DNA from: Myxococcota bacterium
GTDB taxonomy: Bacteria; Myxococcota_A; Bradymonadia; UBA7976; UBA1532
DNA: 64,000 nt
Reading direction: 5' to 3'
NCBI GenBank assembly: GCA_963169045.1
Contig: CAUJDF010000091.1
Coordinates: 124,001-188,000, forward strand
The notes below the pieces were generated by a model. It was not told where the DNA came from. It made no database searches and saw only the letters and a list, made by a program, of their open reading frames with translations. Position 1 is the first letter of the stretch, and each line of letters opens with the position of its first letter. Positions 7,746 to 16,724 of the stretch are shown piece after piece. Made by a program: the position numbers and the translations under genes.

Positions 7746-10372
7746 CGCTTCGTGCCCTGCACGTTGAAGCTCTGATTCGTGCAGTCGCTCAACCCGCACT
7801 GCGCCCCGGCGAACGTGACGCTGAAGGTGGCCGTCCAGCGGGTGCGCTCCGGGTTCGTGAAGCGGCCCTGCAGTCGGTAGGTCTCGCTGCAGCCGCCGGG
7901 GATGGTGCCGCGGACGTCGAAGTTGCCGTCGTTCGGCGCCGGCGCCTGGGTCATCGGCGGCGGCGGCGAGCCGGGCGCGGTCACGGTCAGCTGTCCGCCC
8001 GCGCTCAGGAACGAGAGCTGGGCGAAGTCGATCGTGACGACGGGGAAGCCGAAGAACGCGTCGCGGCACTGGTAGGCGACGCGGTTGGTGTCATAGACGC
8101 CCGAGTAGTTCGTGGGATCGCCGCCGCCGGTGCGCCGGCAGTCGTTGCCGCAGTCGGCGTCGCCCCGCTCGCACTCCTCGCCGGCGCCGACGTCGACGTA
8201 GCGGTCGCCGCAGATGCTCGGGCCGCACACGCCGGTGAGACAGATGCCGCGCGGCATCGGCGCGCACACGGTGCCGTCGGGCGGCGCCGCGCCGGCCTGG
8301 CATCCGCGGGCGGGGTCGCAGAACTCCTCGCCGTCGCAGACGGCGCCGTTGGCGCAGCGGGCGTGGTCGGGCAGGTGCGTGACCTGCTGGCGCTGCTCGT
8401 CGCAGGCGTCGACCGTACAGGCGACGCCGTCGTCGAGGCGCGGCGGCGGGCCCGGCTGGCAGCCGCGCGCGGCGTCGCACACCTCGGCGCCGTTGCAGAA
8501 CACGCGGTCGTCGCAACGCGCGGGATCGGGCCGGTGCACGACCCGGTCGTTGGCCTCGTCGCACTCGTCGGCGGTGCAGCCCACGCCGTCGTCGAGGGCC
8601 GGCGGGGCGCCCGGACGGCAACCGCGCTGGGCGTCGCACGTCTCGGCGCCGTTGCAGAACAGGCCGTCGTCGCAGCGCGCGTGCACCGGCTCGTGGACGA
8701 CGAGCCCCGTCTGGTCGTCGCAGCGGTCGGCGGTGCAGTCGATGCCGTCGTCGAGGCCGGGCGCCACGCCGGCCACGCAGCCCCGCTGCGGATCGCACGT
8801 CTCGCGTCCGTTGCACGCGCGGCGATCGTCGCACGCGCCGTCGTTCGGGACGTGCTCGATGCGCCCCGTCTCCGGGTCGCACGCGTCGATCGTGCAGCCG
8901 ACGCCGTCGTCGAGGTCCGGCGCGCGGCCCGGCTGGCATCCGCCGCGGCCGTCGCACGTCTCGGCGCCGTTGCAGACGTTCCCGTCGTCGCAGCGCGCGT
9001 CCTCGGCGTCGTGCACGACGCGGTCTGAGGCCTCGTCGCAACGGTCGGCGGTGCACGTCACGCCGTCGTCGAGGGCGGGCGGCGCGCCCGGCTGGCAGTC
9101 GCGCTCGGGGTCGCACGTCTCGCGCCCGTTGCAGAACAGATCGTCGTCGCAGGCCTCGTCGGCGGGCCGGTGCACGACGCGGCGGTCCACCTCGCTGCAC
9201 GCGTCGACGGTGCAGCCGACGCCGTCGCTCAGCGCGGGCGGCTCCCCGGGCCGGCAGTCCTCGACGGGGTGACAGACCTCCTCGCCGTTGCAGAACAGAC
9301 CGTCGTCGCACCGGGCGTCGTCGGGCGTGTGTTCGACGAAGTCCAGGTCCTCGTCGCAGCGATCGACGGTGCAGGCGACGCCGTCGCTGAGAACGGGCGG
9401 CTCGCCGGGCTCGCAGCCGCGCTGCGGGTGGCAGACCTCGTCGCCGTTGCAGAACAGACCGTCGGCGCAGCGCGCGGGCGAGGGCTGGTGCAGGACGGCG
9501 GCGCGCGCGTCGCTGCAGACGTCGACGGTGCAGGCCACGGCGTCGTCCACCGGCGGCGGCTCGCCGGGCACGCACACGCCGGAGCCCACGTCGCACCGCT
9601 CGACGCCGTTGCAGAAGGAGGCGTCGTCGCAGTCGTCGTCGCGCTGGCACGGCGGGCGGTCCGCGCAGCCGCGGACGACGTCGCACAGCTCGGTCTCGAT
9701 GCACCGACGGTGCAGCGGCAGGTGCTCGCAGCTGGCGGTGTCCTCGACGCAGACGTCGAGCGTGCAGTCGACGGCGTCGTCGCAGTCCATCGCCGGTCCG
9801 GGGGCGCAGCGGCCCTCGAGACACACCTCGGCGCCGTTGCACACGAGGCCGTCGTCGCACTCGGCGTCGGCCGCGCAGCGCCGCACGCGGAAGCAGCCCG
9901 CCTTGCGGTCGCACTCGCTGCCTTCGGGGCACAGCCCGTCGTCGGGCTCGTTGCGGCAGACGTCGGCGTCCTCGTCGCACACCTCGCGCGTGCAGGCGAC
10001 GTCGTCCTCGCACGGGCCGACCGGGCTGGCATAGCAGCGGCCGGCGGCGCACCGCTCGGCGCCGTTGCAGAACGTGCCGTCGTCGCAGTCGACGTCATCG
10101 CGGCAGCCGACGAAGGCGTCGGGCGCGCGCGCGTCGGGCGCCGCGCCGTCGGGGCCGTCCGCGTCGTCCGTCCGCGCGTCGAGGTCGGCGGCGTCCGCCG
10201 TCCAGACCATCGGACCGTCGCCGCCGGCGTCGGCGGGCCGCGCGTCGAACGAGGGGCCGTCGCCGACGGGCCGCGCGTCGCCCGTCACGAGCGGATCATC
10301 GGCTGCGGTGCCGCCGTCGCCGCACCCCCACGCCCACCCCAGCGCCAGCCACGCCGCCAGCCCCGTCCGCAT
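7742..10372 (-). CDS. Large lipoprotein with about ten 53-residue Cys-rich repeats
   Basis: Starting at 10372, the 876-residue product begins MRTGLAAWLALGWAWGCGDG, a lipoprotein signal with the modified cysteine at 17. An Asp/Ala/Pro linker follows to residue 89. Residues 90-710 hold ten full and one partial repeats of about 53 residues with the pattern CDDGLFCNGAETCD, then CQPG, then DDGVGCTVDACDE, then VVH; each has six or more cysteines. The last ~130 residues are a separate beta-rich domain ending in FNVQGTKR that contains a few cysteines. The repeats look like disulfide-stabilised extracellular modules widespread in myxobacteria, with no known activity. An upstream ATG at 10561 in the same frame lies inside the divergent DUF971 gene and is unlikely to be used. 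Confidence 0.85.
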   Translation of the reverse strand: MRTGLAAWLALGWAWGCGDGGTAADDPLVTGDARPVGDGPSFDARPADAGGDGPMVWTADAADLDARTDDADGPDGAAPDARAPDAFVGCRDDVDCDDGTFCNGAERCAAGRCYASPVGPCEDDVACTREVCDEDADVCRNEPDDGLCPEGSECDRKAGCFRVRRCAADAECDDGLVCNGAEVCLEGRCAPGPAMDCDDAVDCTLDVCVEDTASCEHLPLHRRCIETELCDVVRGCADRPPCQRDDDCDDASFCNGVERCDVGSGVCVPGEPPPVDDAVACTVDVCSDARAAVLHQPSPARCADGLFCNGDEVCHPQRGCEPGEPPVLSDGVACTVDRCDEDLDFVEHTPDDARCDDGLFCNGEEVCHPVEDCRPGEPPALSDGVGCTVDACSEVDRRVVHRPADEACDDDLFCNGRETCDPERDCQPGAPPALDDGVTCTADRCDEASDRVVHDAEDARCDDGNVCNGAETCDGRGGCQPGRAPDLDDGVGCTIDACDPETGRIEHVPNDGACDDRRACNGRETCDPQRGCVAGVAPGLDDGIDCTADRCDDQTGLVVHEPVHARCDDGLFCNGAETCDAQRGCRPGAPPALDDGVGCTADECDEANDRVVHRPDPARCDDRVFCNGAEVCDAARGCQPGPPPRLDDGVACTVDACDEQRQQVTHLPDHARCANGAVCDGEEFCDPARGCQAGAAPPDGTVCAPMPRGICLTGVCGPSICGDRYVDVGAGEECERGDADCGNDCRRTGGGDPTNYSGVYDTNRVAYQCRDAFFGFPVVTIDFAQLSFLSAGGQLTVTAPGSPPPPMTQAPAPNDGNFDVRGTIPGGCSETYRLQGRFTNPERTRWTATFSVTFAGAQCGLSDCTNQSFNVQGTKR

Positions 10373-10451
10373 CGCCACCACCCCCGCCGATCGACCCATG
10401 GTGCGCGGCCGCGGAGCTCGCCCGCAAGTCTCGAAAGGAGAGGAGGCGAGC

Positions 10452-10757
10452 ATGACTGACTGGCGCGAGGCGCTGCCGCTGAACATCGAGCGCATCTGTA
10501 TCGAGCGAGGCGCGGTCCGCGTGGCCTTCAGCGACGGCCACGAGGGCCGCTTCGAGGGCAAGTGGCTGCGCGACCACTGCCCGTGCGGCCTCTGCCGGCG
10601 CGTCGGACCGCCCGTCCGTGCCCCGGCGCCGTCGAAGATGGTGCCGGGCTGGGACGCGGCGCTGCACGTGCGCTGGGCGGACCCGAACGGGCCGCACGAG
10701 AGCCGCTACGCGGCGGAGTGGCTGCGCGCGCGCTGTCCCTGCTGTCAGCCCGCGTAG
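10452..10757 (+). CDS. DUF971 / gamma-butyrobetaine-hydroxylase-like N-terminal domain protein
   Basis: A 101-residue protein beginning MTDWREALPLNIERICIERG. It contains FSDGHEGRFEGKWLRDHCPC, the hallmark of the GBBH-like N-terminal (DUF971, PF06155) fold, which in longer proteins binds zinc and precedes an oxygenase domain. Here it stands alone, as in many bacteria. A pair of cysteine clusters (HCPCGLC near residue 40 and RCPCCQPA at the very end) could hold a metal. AGGAGG lies nine bases before the ATG and fixes this start. The gene is divergent from the 876-residue lipoprotein and its last 13 bases overlap the convergent kinase-like gene. Stand-alone DUF971 proteins have been linked to iron-sulfur cluster metabolism, but a role here is unproven. 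Confidence 0.85.
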   Translation: MTDWREALPLNIERICIERGAVRVAFSDGHEGRFEGKWLRDHCPCGLCRRVGPPVRAPAPSKMVPGWDAALHVRWADPNGPHESRYAAEWLRARCPCCQPA

Positions 10758-11599
10758 CGGCGGACGATCGCGAAGGCCTGCCGGCCGTAGCCGCCGCCGA
10801 ACAGGTGGAAGTGGTTGAGCAGGTGGTAGAGCGAGTAGAGCGGCAGCCGCTCGCGCCAGCCGGGCTGGAGCGGCCGCTCGGCGTCGTAGGCCTGGAACAC
10901 GCGGTCCGAGAAGCCCCCGAACAGCACCATCATGCCGAGCTCGGCCTCGCGGTGGCCGAAGTAGGCGGCCGGATCGACGAGCGCCGGCAGGCCGTCGGGC
11001 GCGACGTGCAGGTTCCCGCTCCACAGGTCGCCGTGGATCAGGGCCGGCGGCTCGGCCTCGCCGAGCAGGTCGTCGAGGCGCGCGAGCAGCCGCTCGCCGG
11101 CGCGGCGGTCCTGCGGGTCGACGCCGCGGGTTCGGGCGGCGAGGTCGAGCTGGAAGCCGAGGCGCCGCTCGCGCCAGAAGTCGGGCCAGCGCGGCATCCA
11201 GCCGTTGGGCTGCGGGGTCGTCCCACAGTAACCGTCGACGCCGAAACCGAACGCGGGCGCCGTGTTCGCGTGCAACCGCGCGAGACCGCGGCCGAGGCGC
11301 TCGTTGAAGTCGGCCACTGGCGAGCCCGGCGGCAGGTACTCGAGGACGAGGACGGCCTCCGTCGCGCCGAGCACCCGGGGGACGACGAGCGCCCCGGTGC
11401 GCAGCGCGCGCAACCCCTCGGCCTCGCTGGGGAAGAGGCCGGGCGGCGGCGACCGGTTCCACTTGACGAAGAGCGGGCCTTCGGGGGTGTCGGCGACGGC
11501 GGCCTCGTTGATGCAGCCGCCGCCGACGCGCCGGAGCCCGCGGACGGTCACGGGGCGGCCGAGCGCCGCCGCGATCGCCGCGGTGATCTCCGCGCTCAC
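10745..11599 (-). CDS. Fructosamine-3-kinase family protein
   Basis: The 284 residues have the aminoglycoside-phosphotransferase-like fold of fructosamine kinases: a Gly-rich N-terminal GGGCINEAAV, the lysine of PLFVKWNRS, EYLPPGS, LARLHANTAPAFGF, the Brenner-type catalytic HGDLWSGNLH near residue 187, and the metal site LVDPAAYFGHREAELGMM. The family phosphorylates ketosamines on glycated proteins, causing deglycation, with some members acting on free sugars. The GTG start overlaps the stop of the upstream lipoprotein gene (GTGA at 11596-11599), so the two are translationally coupled, an unusual pairing. It converges with the DUF971 gene with 13 bases shared. Confidence 0.88.
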   Translation of the reverse strand: MSAEITAAIAAALGRPVTVRGLRRVGGGCINEAAVADTPEGPLFVKWNRSPPPGLFPSEAEGLRALRTGALVVPRVLGATEAVLVLEYLPPGSPVADFNERLGRGLARLHANTAPAFGFGVDGYCGTTPQPNGWMPRWPDFWRERRLGFQLDLAARTRGVDPQDRRAGERLLARLDDLLGEAEPPALIHGDLWSGNLHVAPDGLPALVDPAAYFGHREAELGMMVLFGGFSDRVFQAYDAERPLQPGWRERLPLYSLYHLLNHFHLFGGGYGRQAFAIVRRYAG

Positions 11600-13005
11600 G
11601 GCGCCCGGACGCAGAAGCCGGGCTGCGCCCCGAGCTGCACGCAGAGGCCGCCCGGCTGGCAGGGGATGCGGTGGGCCTCGTTGGGCTCCATCGCGTCCTG
11701 CGGGTTGGTGCGGGCGCACGTGCAGAGGGTGCGCGAGCCGTCGAGCGGATCGGCGATGCAGGCGCCGCCGGGCGCGCACACACCGAGGCTCGGCGCCGCA
11801 GGGTCTGCGGCTTCGCCTCCATCGCAGCGCTGGTCGTCGCGAAAACACTGTCCCGTCGCGGGGTTGCAGCGGTGCCCGTCGCCGCAGTCCGCGTCGGCGA
11901 CGCAGGCGGGCGCGCCGCCGGGCCCCTCGCAGCGCGCCTCGGCGGCGTCGCAGGCGGCGCCCGTCTGGCAGGCGAGGCGCGCGCACGGGTCGAGGACGCA
12001 GGCGCCGCCGTCGCAGCGCTCGTTCGCGGCGCACTCCACGTCGGCGCGGCACGCCATGCACGCGCCCTCGACGCAGAAGGGTCGGCCCGCCTCGCGGCAG
12101 TCGAGGTCGGTGCGGCACTCGACGCCGTCGGGGAGGGCGACGCACTCGCCGGCCTCGTCGCAGAGCGCGCCGTCCGGGCAGGGGAAGCCGGGCCCGCACG
12201 CGAGGCACATGCCCGTCAGGAAGTTGCACACCGGGCGGTCGCCGCCGCACCCGCCGCAGTTGTCGCAGAAGCCGGCGTTCGGCACGCACAGGCCGAGATC
12301 GCAGCGGAAGCCGTCGGGGCAGCCGCCGTCGTCGTCACATCCGGGCAGGCAGCTGCGGCCGAGGCCCAGGGGGCGGCAGCCGAGCCCCTGCTCGCAGTCG
12401 TCGTCGGTGCCGCAGGCGCCGCAGCGGCGCACGCGCGGATCGCACGTCCCCGTGTCGAGGTTGCAGCGGCGGTCCTCGGCGCAGGGGCGCACGGCGCAAG
12501 CGTCGCAGCGGAAGCCGGCGGGCAGGCACTGGCCGAAGACGCAGCGGTAGCCGGGATCGCAGGCGCCGTCGGCGCCACAGGTCGCGGTGCAGAAACCGCC
12601 GCCGAGCAGCGTGGAGCACTGCGCGCCGGGGCCGGACGCGGCGCAGTCGCCGGGGGCCGCGCAGGGCGTGCACGGGGAGCCGGCGGGGGCCGCGTCCGGG
12701 GGCGGGGCGGCGTCGGGCGTCGCCGCGTCGGGGAGGGCGGCGTCGGGTGTGGCGCCATCGGGGACGGCAGCGTCGGGCGCGGCGGCGTCGGGGCTCGCCG
12801 CGTCGGGTGGGGCGGCGTCCGGCACGCGCGCGTCGGGGAGGGCGGCGTCGGGCATGGCGGCGTCGGGGCTCGCCGCGTCGGGCCGCGCGCCGTCGGGCGT
12901 CGCCGCGTCGGCCACCGGCGCCGCCCCGCCGCCCCCGCCGCCGTCGTCGCACCCCGCCACGACGAGCGCCGCCAGCCACATCCACCGTCCGAAGCGTCCC
13001 CGCAT
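11596..13005 (-). CDS. Cys-rich lipoprotein with xPDAA-repeat stalk
   Basis: A 469-residue protein beginning MRGRFGRWMWLAALVVAGCDD with the lipidated cysteine at 19. Residues 31-107 are about 14 pentapeptides of the form xPDAA, likely an extended stalk. The rest carries roughly 50 cysteines in short motifs such as CDNCGG, CGACGTDDDC and CPDGFRCDLGLC, resembling EGF-like or dickkopf-like disulfide modules in other myxobacterial lipoproteins. CxxC pairs are common but no CxxCH heme site is seen. No enzyme domain is visible. A TATGAT hexamer 27 bases before the ATG (13032-13037) may be its -10 box. It is the first gene of a two-gene unit with the fructosamine-kinase-like gene. Confidence 0.88.
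   Translation of the reverse strand: MRGRFGRWMWLAALVVAGCDDGGGGGGAAPVADAATPDGARPDAASPDAAMPDAALPDARVPDAAPPDAASPDAAAPDAAVPDGATPDAALPDAATPDAAPPPDAAPAGSPCTPCAAPGDCAASGPGAQCSTLLGGGFCTATCGADGACDPGYRCVFGQCLPAGFRCDACAVRPCAEDRRCNLDTGTCDPRVRRCGACGTDDDCEQGLGCRPLGLGRSCLPGCDDDGGCPDGFRCDLGLCVPNAGFCDNCGGCGGDRPVCNFLTGMCLACGPGFPCPDGALCDEAGECVALPDGVECRTDLDCREAGRPFCVEGACMACRADVECAANERCDGGACVLDPCARLACQTGAACDAAEARCEGPGGAPACVADADCGDGHRCNPATGQCFRDDQRCDGGEAADPAAPSLGVCAPGGACIADPLDGSRTLCTCARTNPQDAMEPNEAHRIPCQPGGLCVQLGAQPGFCVRAP
12684..12915 (-). repeat. In-frame xPDAA codon repeat
   Basis: About 14 tandem 15-base units encode the pentapeptide xPDAA in the stalk of the Cys-rich lipoprotein. Units differ at single bases and are purged of frameshifts, so copy number could vary without breaking the gene. 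It is a protein-coding repeat, not a CRISPR or attachment site. Confidence 0.8.
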
Positions 13006-13031
13006 GGTCTCTCCCTCCGCCAGTCGCGCGC

Positions 13032-13037
13032 ATCATA
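13032..13037 (-). promoter_or_regulatory. Possible -10 box for the Cys-rich lipoprotein gene
   Basis: Read on the minus strand the hexamer is TATGAT, one base from the sigma-70 consensus and AT-rich against a very GC-rich background. It sits 27 bases before the ATG at 13005. I could not find a convincing -35 box, so the call rests on the hexamer and its position in the 184-base divergent intergenic region. Confidence 0.35.
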
Positions 13038-13189
13038 GAGCGACTCGGGCGCCGTTCGTCCCCGCGATTGACGGGCGCCTCGCGCGGACGGCACGGCGCG
13101 CCGCGGCGGCCCCGGCGAGCGCGACGCGCCACGCGGCGCGAACCGGACGCGTGTTCCGTGTTACAAACGCGCGAATCCGGAGGGCTGTG

Positions 13190-15862
13190 ATGGCGCGCAG
13201 GACGTGGGGTCTGGGGATCGCCGCGGCGCTGGCCGTGGGTCTGGCGGCGTGCGGGGACGGTGGCGGCGGCGACGACGACGACGGCGCGCCGGCGCCCGAC
13301 GCGGGGCTGGAGGCGGACGCGGCGCCCCCCGGCCCCGACATGGGACCGGACCTCGACGGCGCCCCGACGCCCGACGCCGCCACCGACGCCGACGCGACCC
13401 GGCCCGACGTCGCGACCTCGGACGCGCGCGTCCCAATCCGGCCCGACGAGCTGCCCCTCGAGGGCCCCGAGGACCTGCCCGGGCCGCCCGACCTCGCGTC
13501 GCCCGTCCCCGCCGGCCGCGCCCGCGCCGGCCGCATCGACGACGAGGGCGAGCGCCTCCGCGGCCCCGAGGCGTACTGTCGCGTGGGCGACCTCCGCCTC
13601 GACAACGCGGTGATCAGCGTCTGCATCGAGGCGGAGTCGGCCACCGGCCAGCTCACCAGCTCGGGCGGCTCGATCATCGACGCCCACCGCGCCGACCGCC
13701 CGGGCACCGACCGGCTCGCCCAGATCACCGTGGCGCCCGGCTTCGGCGAGGTCACGGTGGAGCGCGTAGGCGTCGTGCGCGACGGTGGCGACGGCGGGCC
13801 GGCGGTCGTGCGCGTCGTCGGCCACGCTTCCGGCATGCAGTTCGTCCAGTCGTATCTGCCCGGCGGCCTCGTGCCGTTCCCGGCGAAGGTGACGACCGAG
13901 TACCGCCTCGCGCCCGACAGCGACACCGTCGAGGTGCTCTCGTGGCTCGAGGCCGACGGCGAGCGCGGCGGCTCGATCTACCTGGCGGACCTCGTCTACC
14001 TCGGCGACCAGCTCCGGGGCATCGTGCCCGGCTCGCCCGAAGGCCCGCCGCCGGCCGGCAGCTTCCCGTTCATCGGCGGCGAGGGTCCGCAGGTCAGCTA
14101 CGCCTGGCTCGACGGGCGCGGCGCGATCGACCTGTTCAACATCCCGATCTCCGACGCGCCGTTTGCGATGGCCCGGCAGGACAACATCCGGCTCGAGCCC
14201 GGCGACGTGGCGCTCGTCCGCCGCGCGCTGCGCGTCGGGACGGGCGACGCCGAGAGCCTGCGGCGCCCCGGCGAGGCGGCCCGGCCGGTCGCGGTGAGCG
14301 GGCCGCCGGGCGCGCGCGTGGATGTGCGCGACGGCGCCGGCCTCGCCGCGACGACCGTGGTGCTCGACGGCGAGGGCCGCGGCACGGTGCGGCTCGAGGC
14401 GGGCGCGTACCGCGCGCAGGTCGTCGGCTGGGCGGGCGGCGTCGCGCCGCCGGCGGAGTTCGCGGTCGGTGAAGGCGAGGCGGAGGTGACGGTGACGGCG
14501 CCGGCGCCGGCCCGGGTCCGCTGGCACGTGCGCGATCCGCAGGACCGCCCGCTCGGGGCGCGCTTGCGCCTGACCGGCCCCGACGAGATCACCGTGTTCG
14601 TCGTCGGCGACGCCGAGGCGCTCGTCCCCGCCGGCGAGTGGATCGCCACCACCACCCGCGGCTGGCACTTCACCGCCGACGAACGACCGCTGAGCCTCGA
14701 GGCCGGCGGCGAGGCCGAGGCCACGATCACGCTGGAGGAGGTCATCGCCACCCCGGGCTGGGCCTCCGGCGAGTTCCACCAGCACGCCGGCCCCAGCCTC
14801 GACAGCACGGTCACCGTCGAGGACCGCGTGCTCGGCAACGTCGCCGAGGGCGTCTCGTTCATGACGCCGAGCGACCACGAGATGCTCTACGACTACAAGG
14901 GCCTGGTGCAGCGGATGGGCCTCTCGGACCGTATCGGCGTGCCGATCACCGGCCAGGAGATCTCGCCGCGGATCACGCACATCGGCGCGTACGGCATGCC
15001 GATCGATCCGTACGCCGGCGCCAACGGCGCGTTGCCGCTGGCGGGCAAGGTGGACGGGCGCTGGAAGGCGTTCACGGTCCCCGAGCTCGTGGCGGAGGCC
15101 CGGCGCCGCGGGGCGAAGGTCATCCAGATGAACCACCCGCGCGCCGACGCCGGCTTCTTCGAGCACACCGGCTACACCGCCGACCGCGACGTCGCCACCC
15201 TCGACCCGACGCGCTTCACCCGCGACTTCAACACCGTCGAGGTGTTCAACGAGAAGCACTTCGCCTGTCAGGTGATGCGCGACTGGCTGGGGCTCCTCAA
15301 CCAGGGGCTGCGCGTCACCGGCGTCGGCAACTCCGACACGCACAGCGTCAGCCAGGTGCCCGGCTACCCGCGGAACTATCTGCCGACCGCGGCCCAGGAC
15401 GCCACGCGCATCACCGAGGAAGAGGTGGCCACCGCGCTGCGCAACGGCGCGGTGACGGTGGGCGGCGGCGCCTTCCTCGACCTGCCCGACGGGCCGCTGC
15501 CCGGCGCCGAGGTGCGTGTCGAGGGCGGCGTGCTGCGGGTGCGCGTGCGCGTGCAGACCCCGCCGTACACCCGGGTGAACCGGCTCATCGCGTTCCACAA
15601 CGGCCGCGCCGTCATCGACCGCACCTGGGACCGGCCCGCCACGGACCTCGTCGACTTCGACGAGACGATCGACGTGCCGATCGACGGCGACGGTCCGTTG
15701 GTCTTCTACGCCGAGGGCGACGGCGGCGTGCGCTTCGTGCGGCCGAGCCAGCCGACGTTCGCGTTCGCCAACCCGCTGTGGGCCGACGTCGACGGCGGCG
15801 GCGTGACGGCGGTGGGTCCCGGCCCGATCGCTCTGCCCGACGGCCTCGAGCTCTGTCGTTAG
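13190..15862 (+). CDS. PHP-domain (CehA/McbA-like) metal-dependent hydrolase lipoprotein
   Basis: The 890-residue product starts MARRTWGLGIAAALAVGLAACGDG with the lipidated cysteine at 21, then an Asp/Pro/Ala linker to about residue 85. Residues 90-390 are a beta-rich domain of unknown type, and 400-520 look like carboxypeptidase-regulatory-like strands. From about 525 it has the PHP metal centre of the CehA/McbA family: GEFHQHAG, TPSDHEML, IQMNHPRADAG, and GVGNSDTHS near residue 713. Family members hydrolyse esters or carbamates, but most are uncharacterised; the substrate here cannot be inferred. Being membrane-anchored outside the cytoplasm, it may process an external compound. It stands alone, divergent from the Cys-rich lipoprotein. 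Confidence 0.85.
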   Translation: MARRTWGLGIAAALAVGLAACGDGGGGDDDDGAPAPDAGLEADAAPPGPDMGPDLDGAPTPDAATDADATRPDVATSDARVPIRPDELPLEGPEDLPGPPDLASPVPAGRARAGRIDDEGERLRGPEAYCRVGDLRLDNAVISVCIEAESATGQLTSSGGSIIDAHRADRPGTDRLAQITVAPGFGEVTVERVGVVRDGGDGGPAVVRVVGHASGMQFVQSYLPGGLVPFPAKVTTEYRLAPDSDTVEVLSWLEADGERGGSIYLADLVYLGDQLRGIVPGSPEGPPPAGSFPFIGGEGPQVSYAWLDGRGAIDLFNIPISDAPFAMARQDNIRLEPGDVALVRRALRVGTGDAESLRRPGEAARPVAVSGPPGARVDVRDGAGLAATTVVLDGEGRGTVRLEAGAYRAQVVGWAGGVAPPAEFAVGEGEAEVTVTAPAPARVRWHVRDPQDRPLGARLRLTGPDEITVFVVGDAEALVPAGEWIATTTRGWHFTADERPLSLEAGGEAEATITLEEVIATPGWASGEFHQHAGPSLDSTVTVEDRVLGNVAEGVSFMTPSDHEMLYDYKGLVQRMGLSDRIGVPITGQEISPRITHIGAYGMPIDPYAGANGALPLAGKVDGRWKAFTVPELVAEARRRGAKVIQMNHPRADAGFFEHTGYTADRDVATLDPTRFTRDFNTVEVFNEKHFACQVMRDWLGLLNQGLRVTGVGNSDTHSVSQVPGYPRNYLPTAAQDATRITEEEVATALRNGAVTVGGGAFLDLPDGPLPGAEVRVEGGVLRVRVRVQTPPYTRVNRLIAFHNGRAVIDRTWDRPATDLVDFDETIDVPIDGDGPLVFYAEGDGGVRFVRPSQPTFAFANPLWADVDGGGVTAVGPGPIALPDGLELCR

Positions 15863-15906
15863 GCGCGAGTTTCGCCATTTCGGCGTCGACGAGGCCGAGC
15901 AACGAG

Positions 15907-16656
15907 TCAGAACGCGTCCTTGAGGCGGCGGAGCGCGGTCAGCGTCTCCACCGCGCCCCGCGTCCCCAGCCTCGCCTGTACCGCCGGGACGTCGACGCGC
16001 AGGAACGGGTTGTACGTCCGCTCCTCCGCGAGGGTCGTCGGCACGGTCGGCAGCCCTGCTGCCCGCCGCGCCTCCGCCCAGGCCAGCTTCGCCCGCGCCA
16101 CCGCGTTGTCGGGCTCGATCGTGAGCGCGAACTGCAGGTTGCGCACGGTGTACTCGTGCCCGCAGAAGACGCGGGTCTCCGGAGGCAGGGCCCCGTAGAC
16201 GCCGGAGAGGACGTGGTGCATCTGCGCGGCGTCGCCCTCGAACCGGCGGCCGCAGCCGGCGACGAAGAGCGTGTCGCCACAGAAGAGGGCGTCGCCGCCG
16301 ACGAAGGCCACGTGACCCCGCGTGTGGCCGGGCACGGCCAGCGTCCGGAGGCGCAGGGCGCCGATCGCGATCTCGTCGCCGTCGCCGACCGCCCGGGTGA
16401 GCGCGGGGATGCGGTCGGCGTCGACGGCGCTGCCCACCACCTCGAGGCCCGGCCAGCGCTCCGCCAGCGCGGCGTTGCCGCCGCTGTGGTCGGGGTGGTG
16501 GTGCGTGCACAGCAGGTGGGTGACGCGCACGCCCGCCGCCGCGGCGGCCACCGTGTCCGGCTCGGCCGGATCGACGACCGCCCCGGTCCCGCTCTCGGGA
16601 TCGACGACCAGGTACGCGTAGTTGTCCTTCCGGATGGGCACCACGTCGATCCGCAT
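15907..16656 (-). CDS. gloB: Hydroxyacylglutathione hydrolase (glyoxalase II)
   Basis: The 249-residue metallo-beta-lactamase-fold enzyme has THHHPDHSGG at 51-60 (metal ligands His52, His54, Asp56, His57), then VPGHTRGH, LFCGDTLFVAGCGRRFEG, and CGHEYTVRNLQFA. The C-terminal stretch TVPTTLAEERTYNPFLRV is the extra glyoxalase II region that binds the glutathione thioester, separating it from general MBL hydrolases. It would hydrolyse S-D-lactoylglutathione to D-lactate and glutathione in methylglyoxal detoxification. No glyoxalase I gene is in the window. It stands 44 bases from the convergent PHP lipoprotein gene. Confidence 0.92.
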   Translation of the reverse strand: MRIDVVPIRKDNYAYLVVDPESGTGAVVDPAEPDTVAAAAAGVRVTHLLCTHHHPDHSGGNAALAERWPGLEVVGSAVDADRIPALTRAVGDGDEIAIGALRLRTLAVPGHTRGHVAFVGGDALFCGDTLFVAGCGRRFEGDAAQMHHVLSGVYGALPPETRVFCGHEYTVRNLQFALTIEPDNAVARAKLAWAEARRAAGLPTVPTTLAEERTYNPFLRVDVPAVQARLGTRGAVETLTALRRLKDAF

Positions 16657-16724
16657 GCGATCTCCAGGTTGCCCCCGAGGGGGACTTCGGGCATGCTGCC
16701 GCGTCTCGAAACGAGGAGCACACC

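Noticed and set aside
8091-10052. A second minus-strand frame of 653 residues over the Cys-rich repeat gene
   Set aside because: It is an Arg-rich shift of the same strand created by the repeat; the true frame has regular cysteines and a lipobox.
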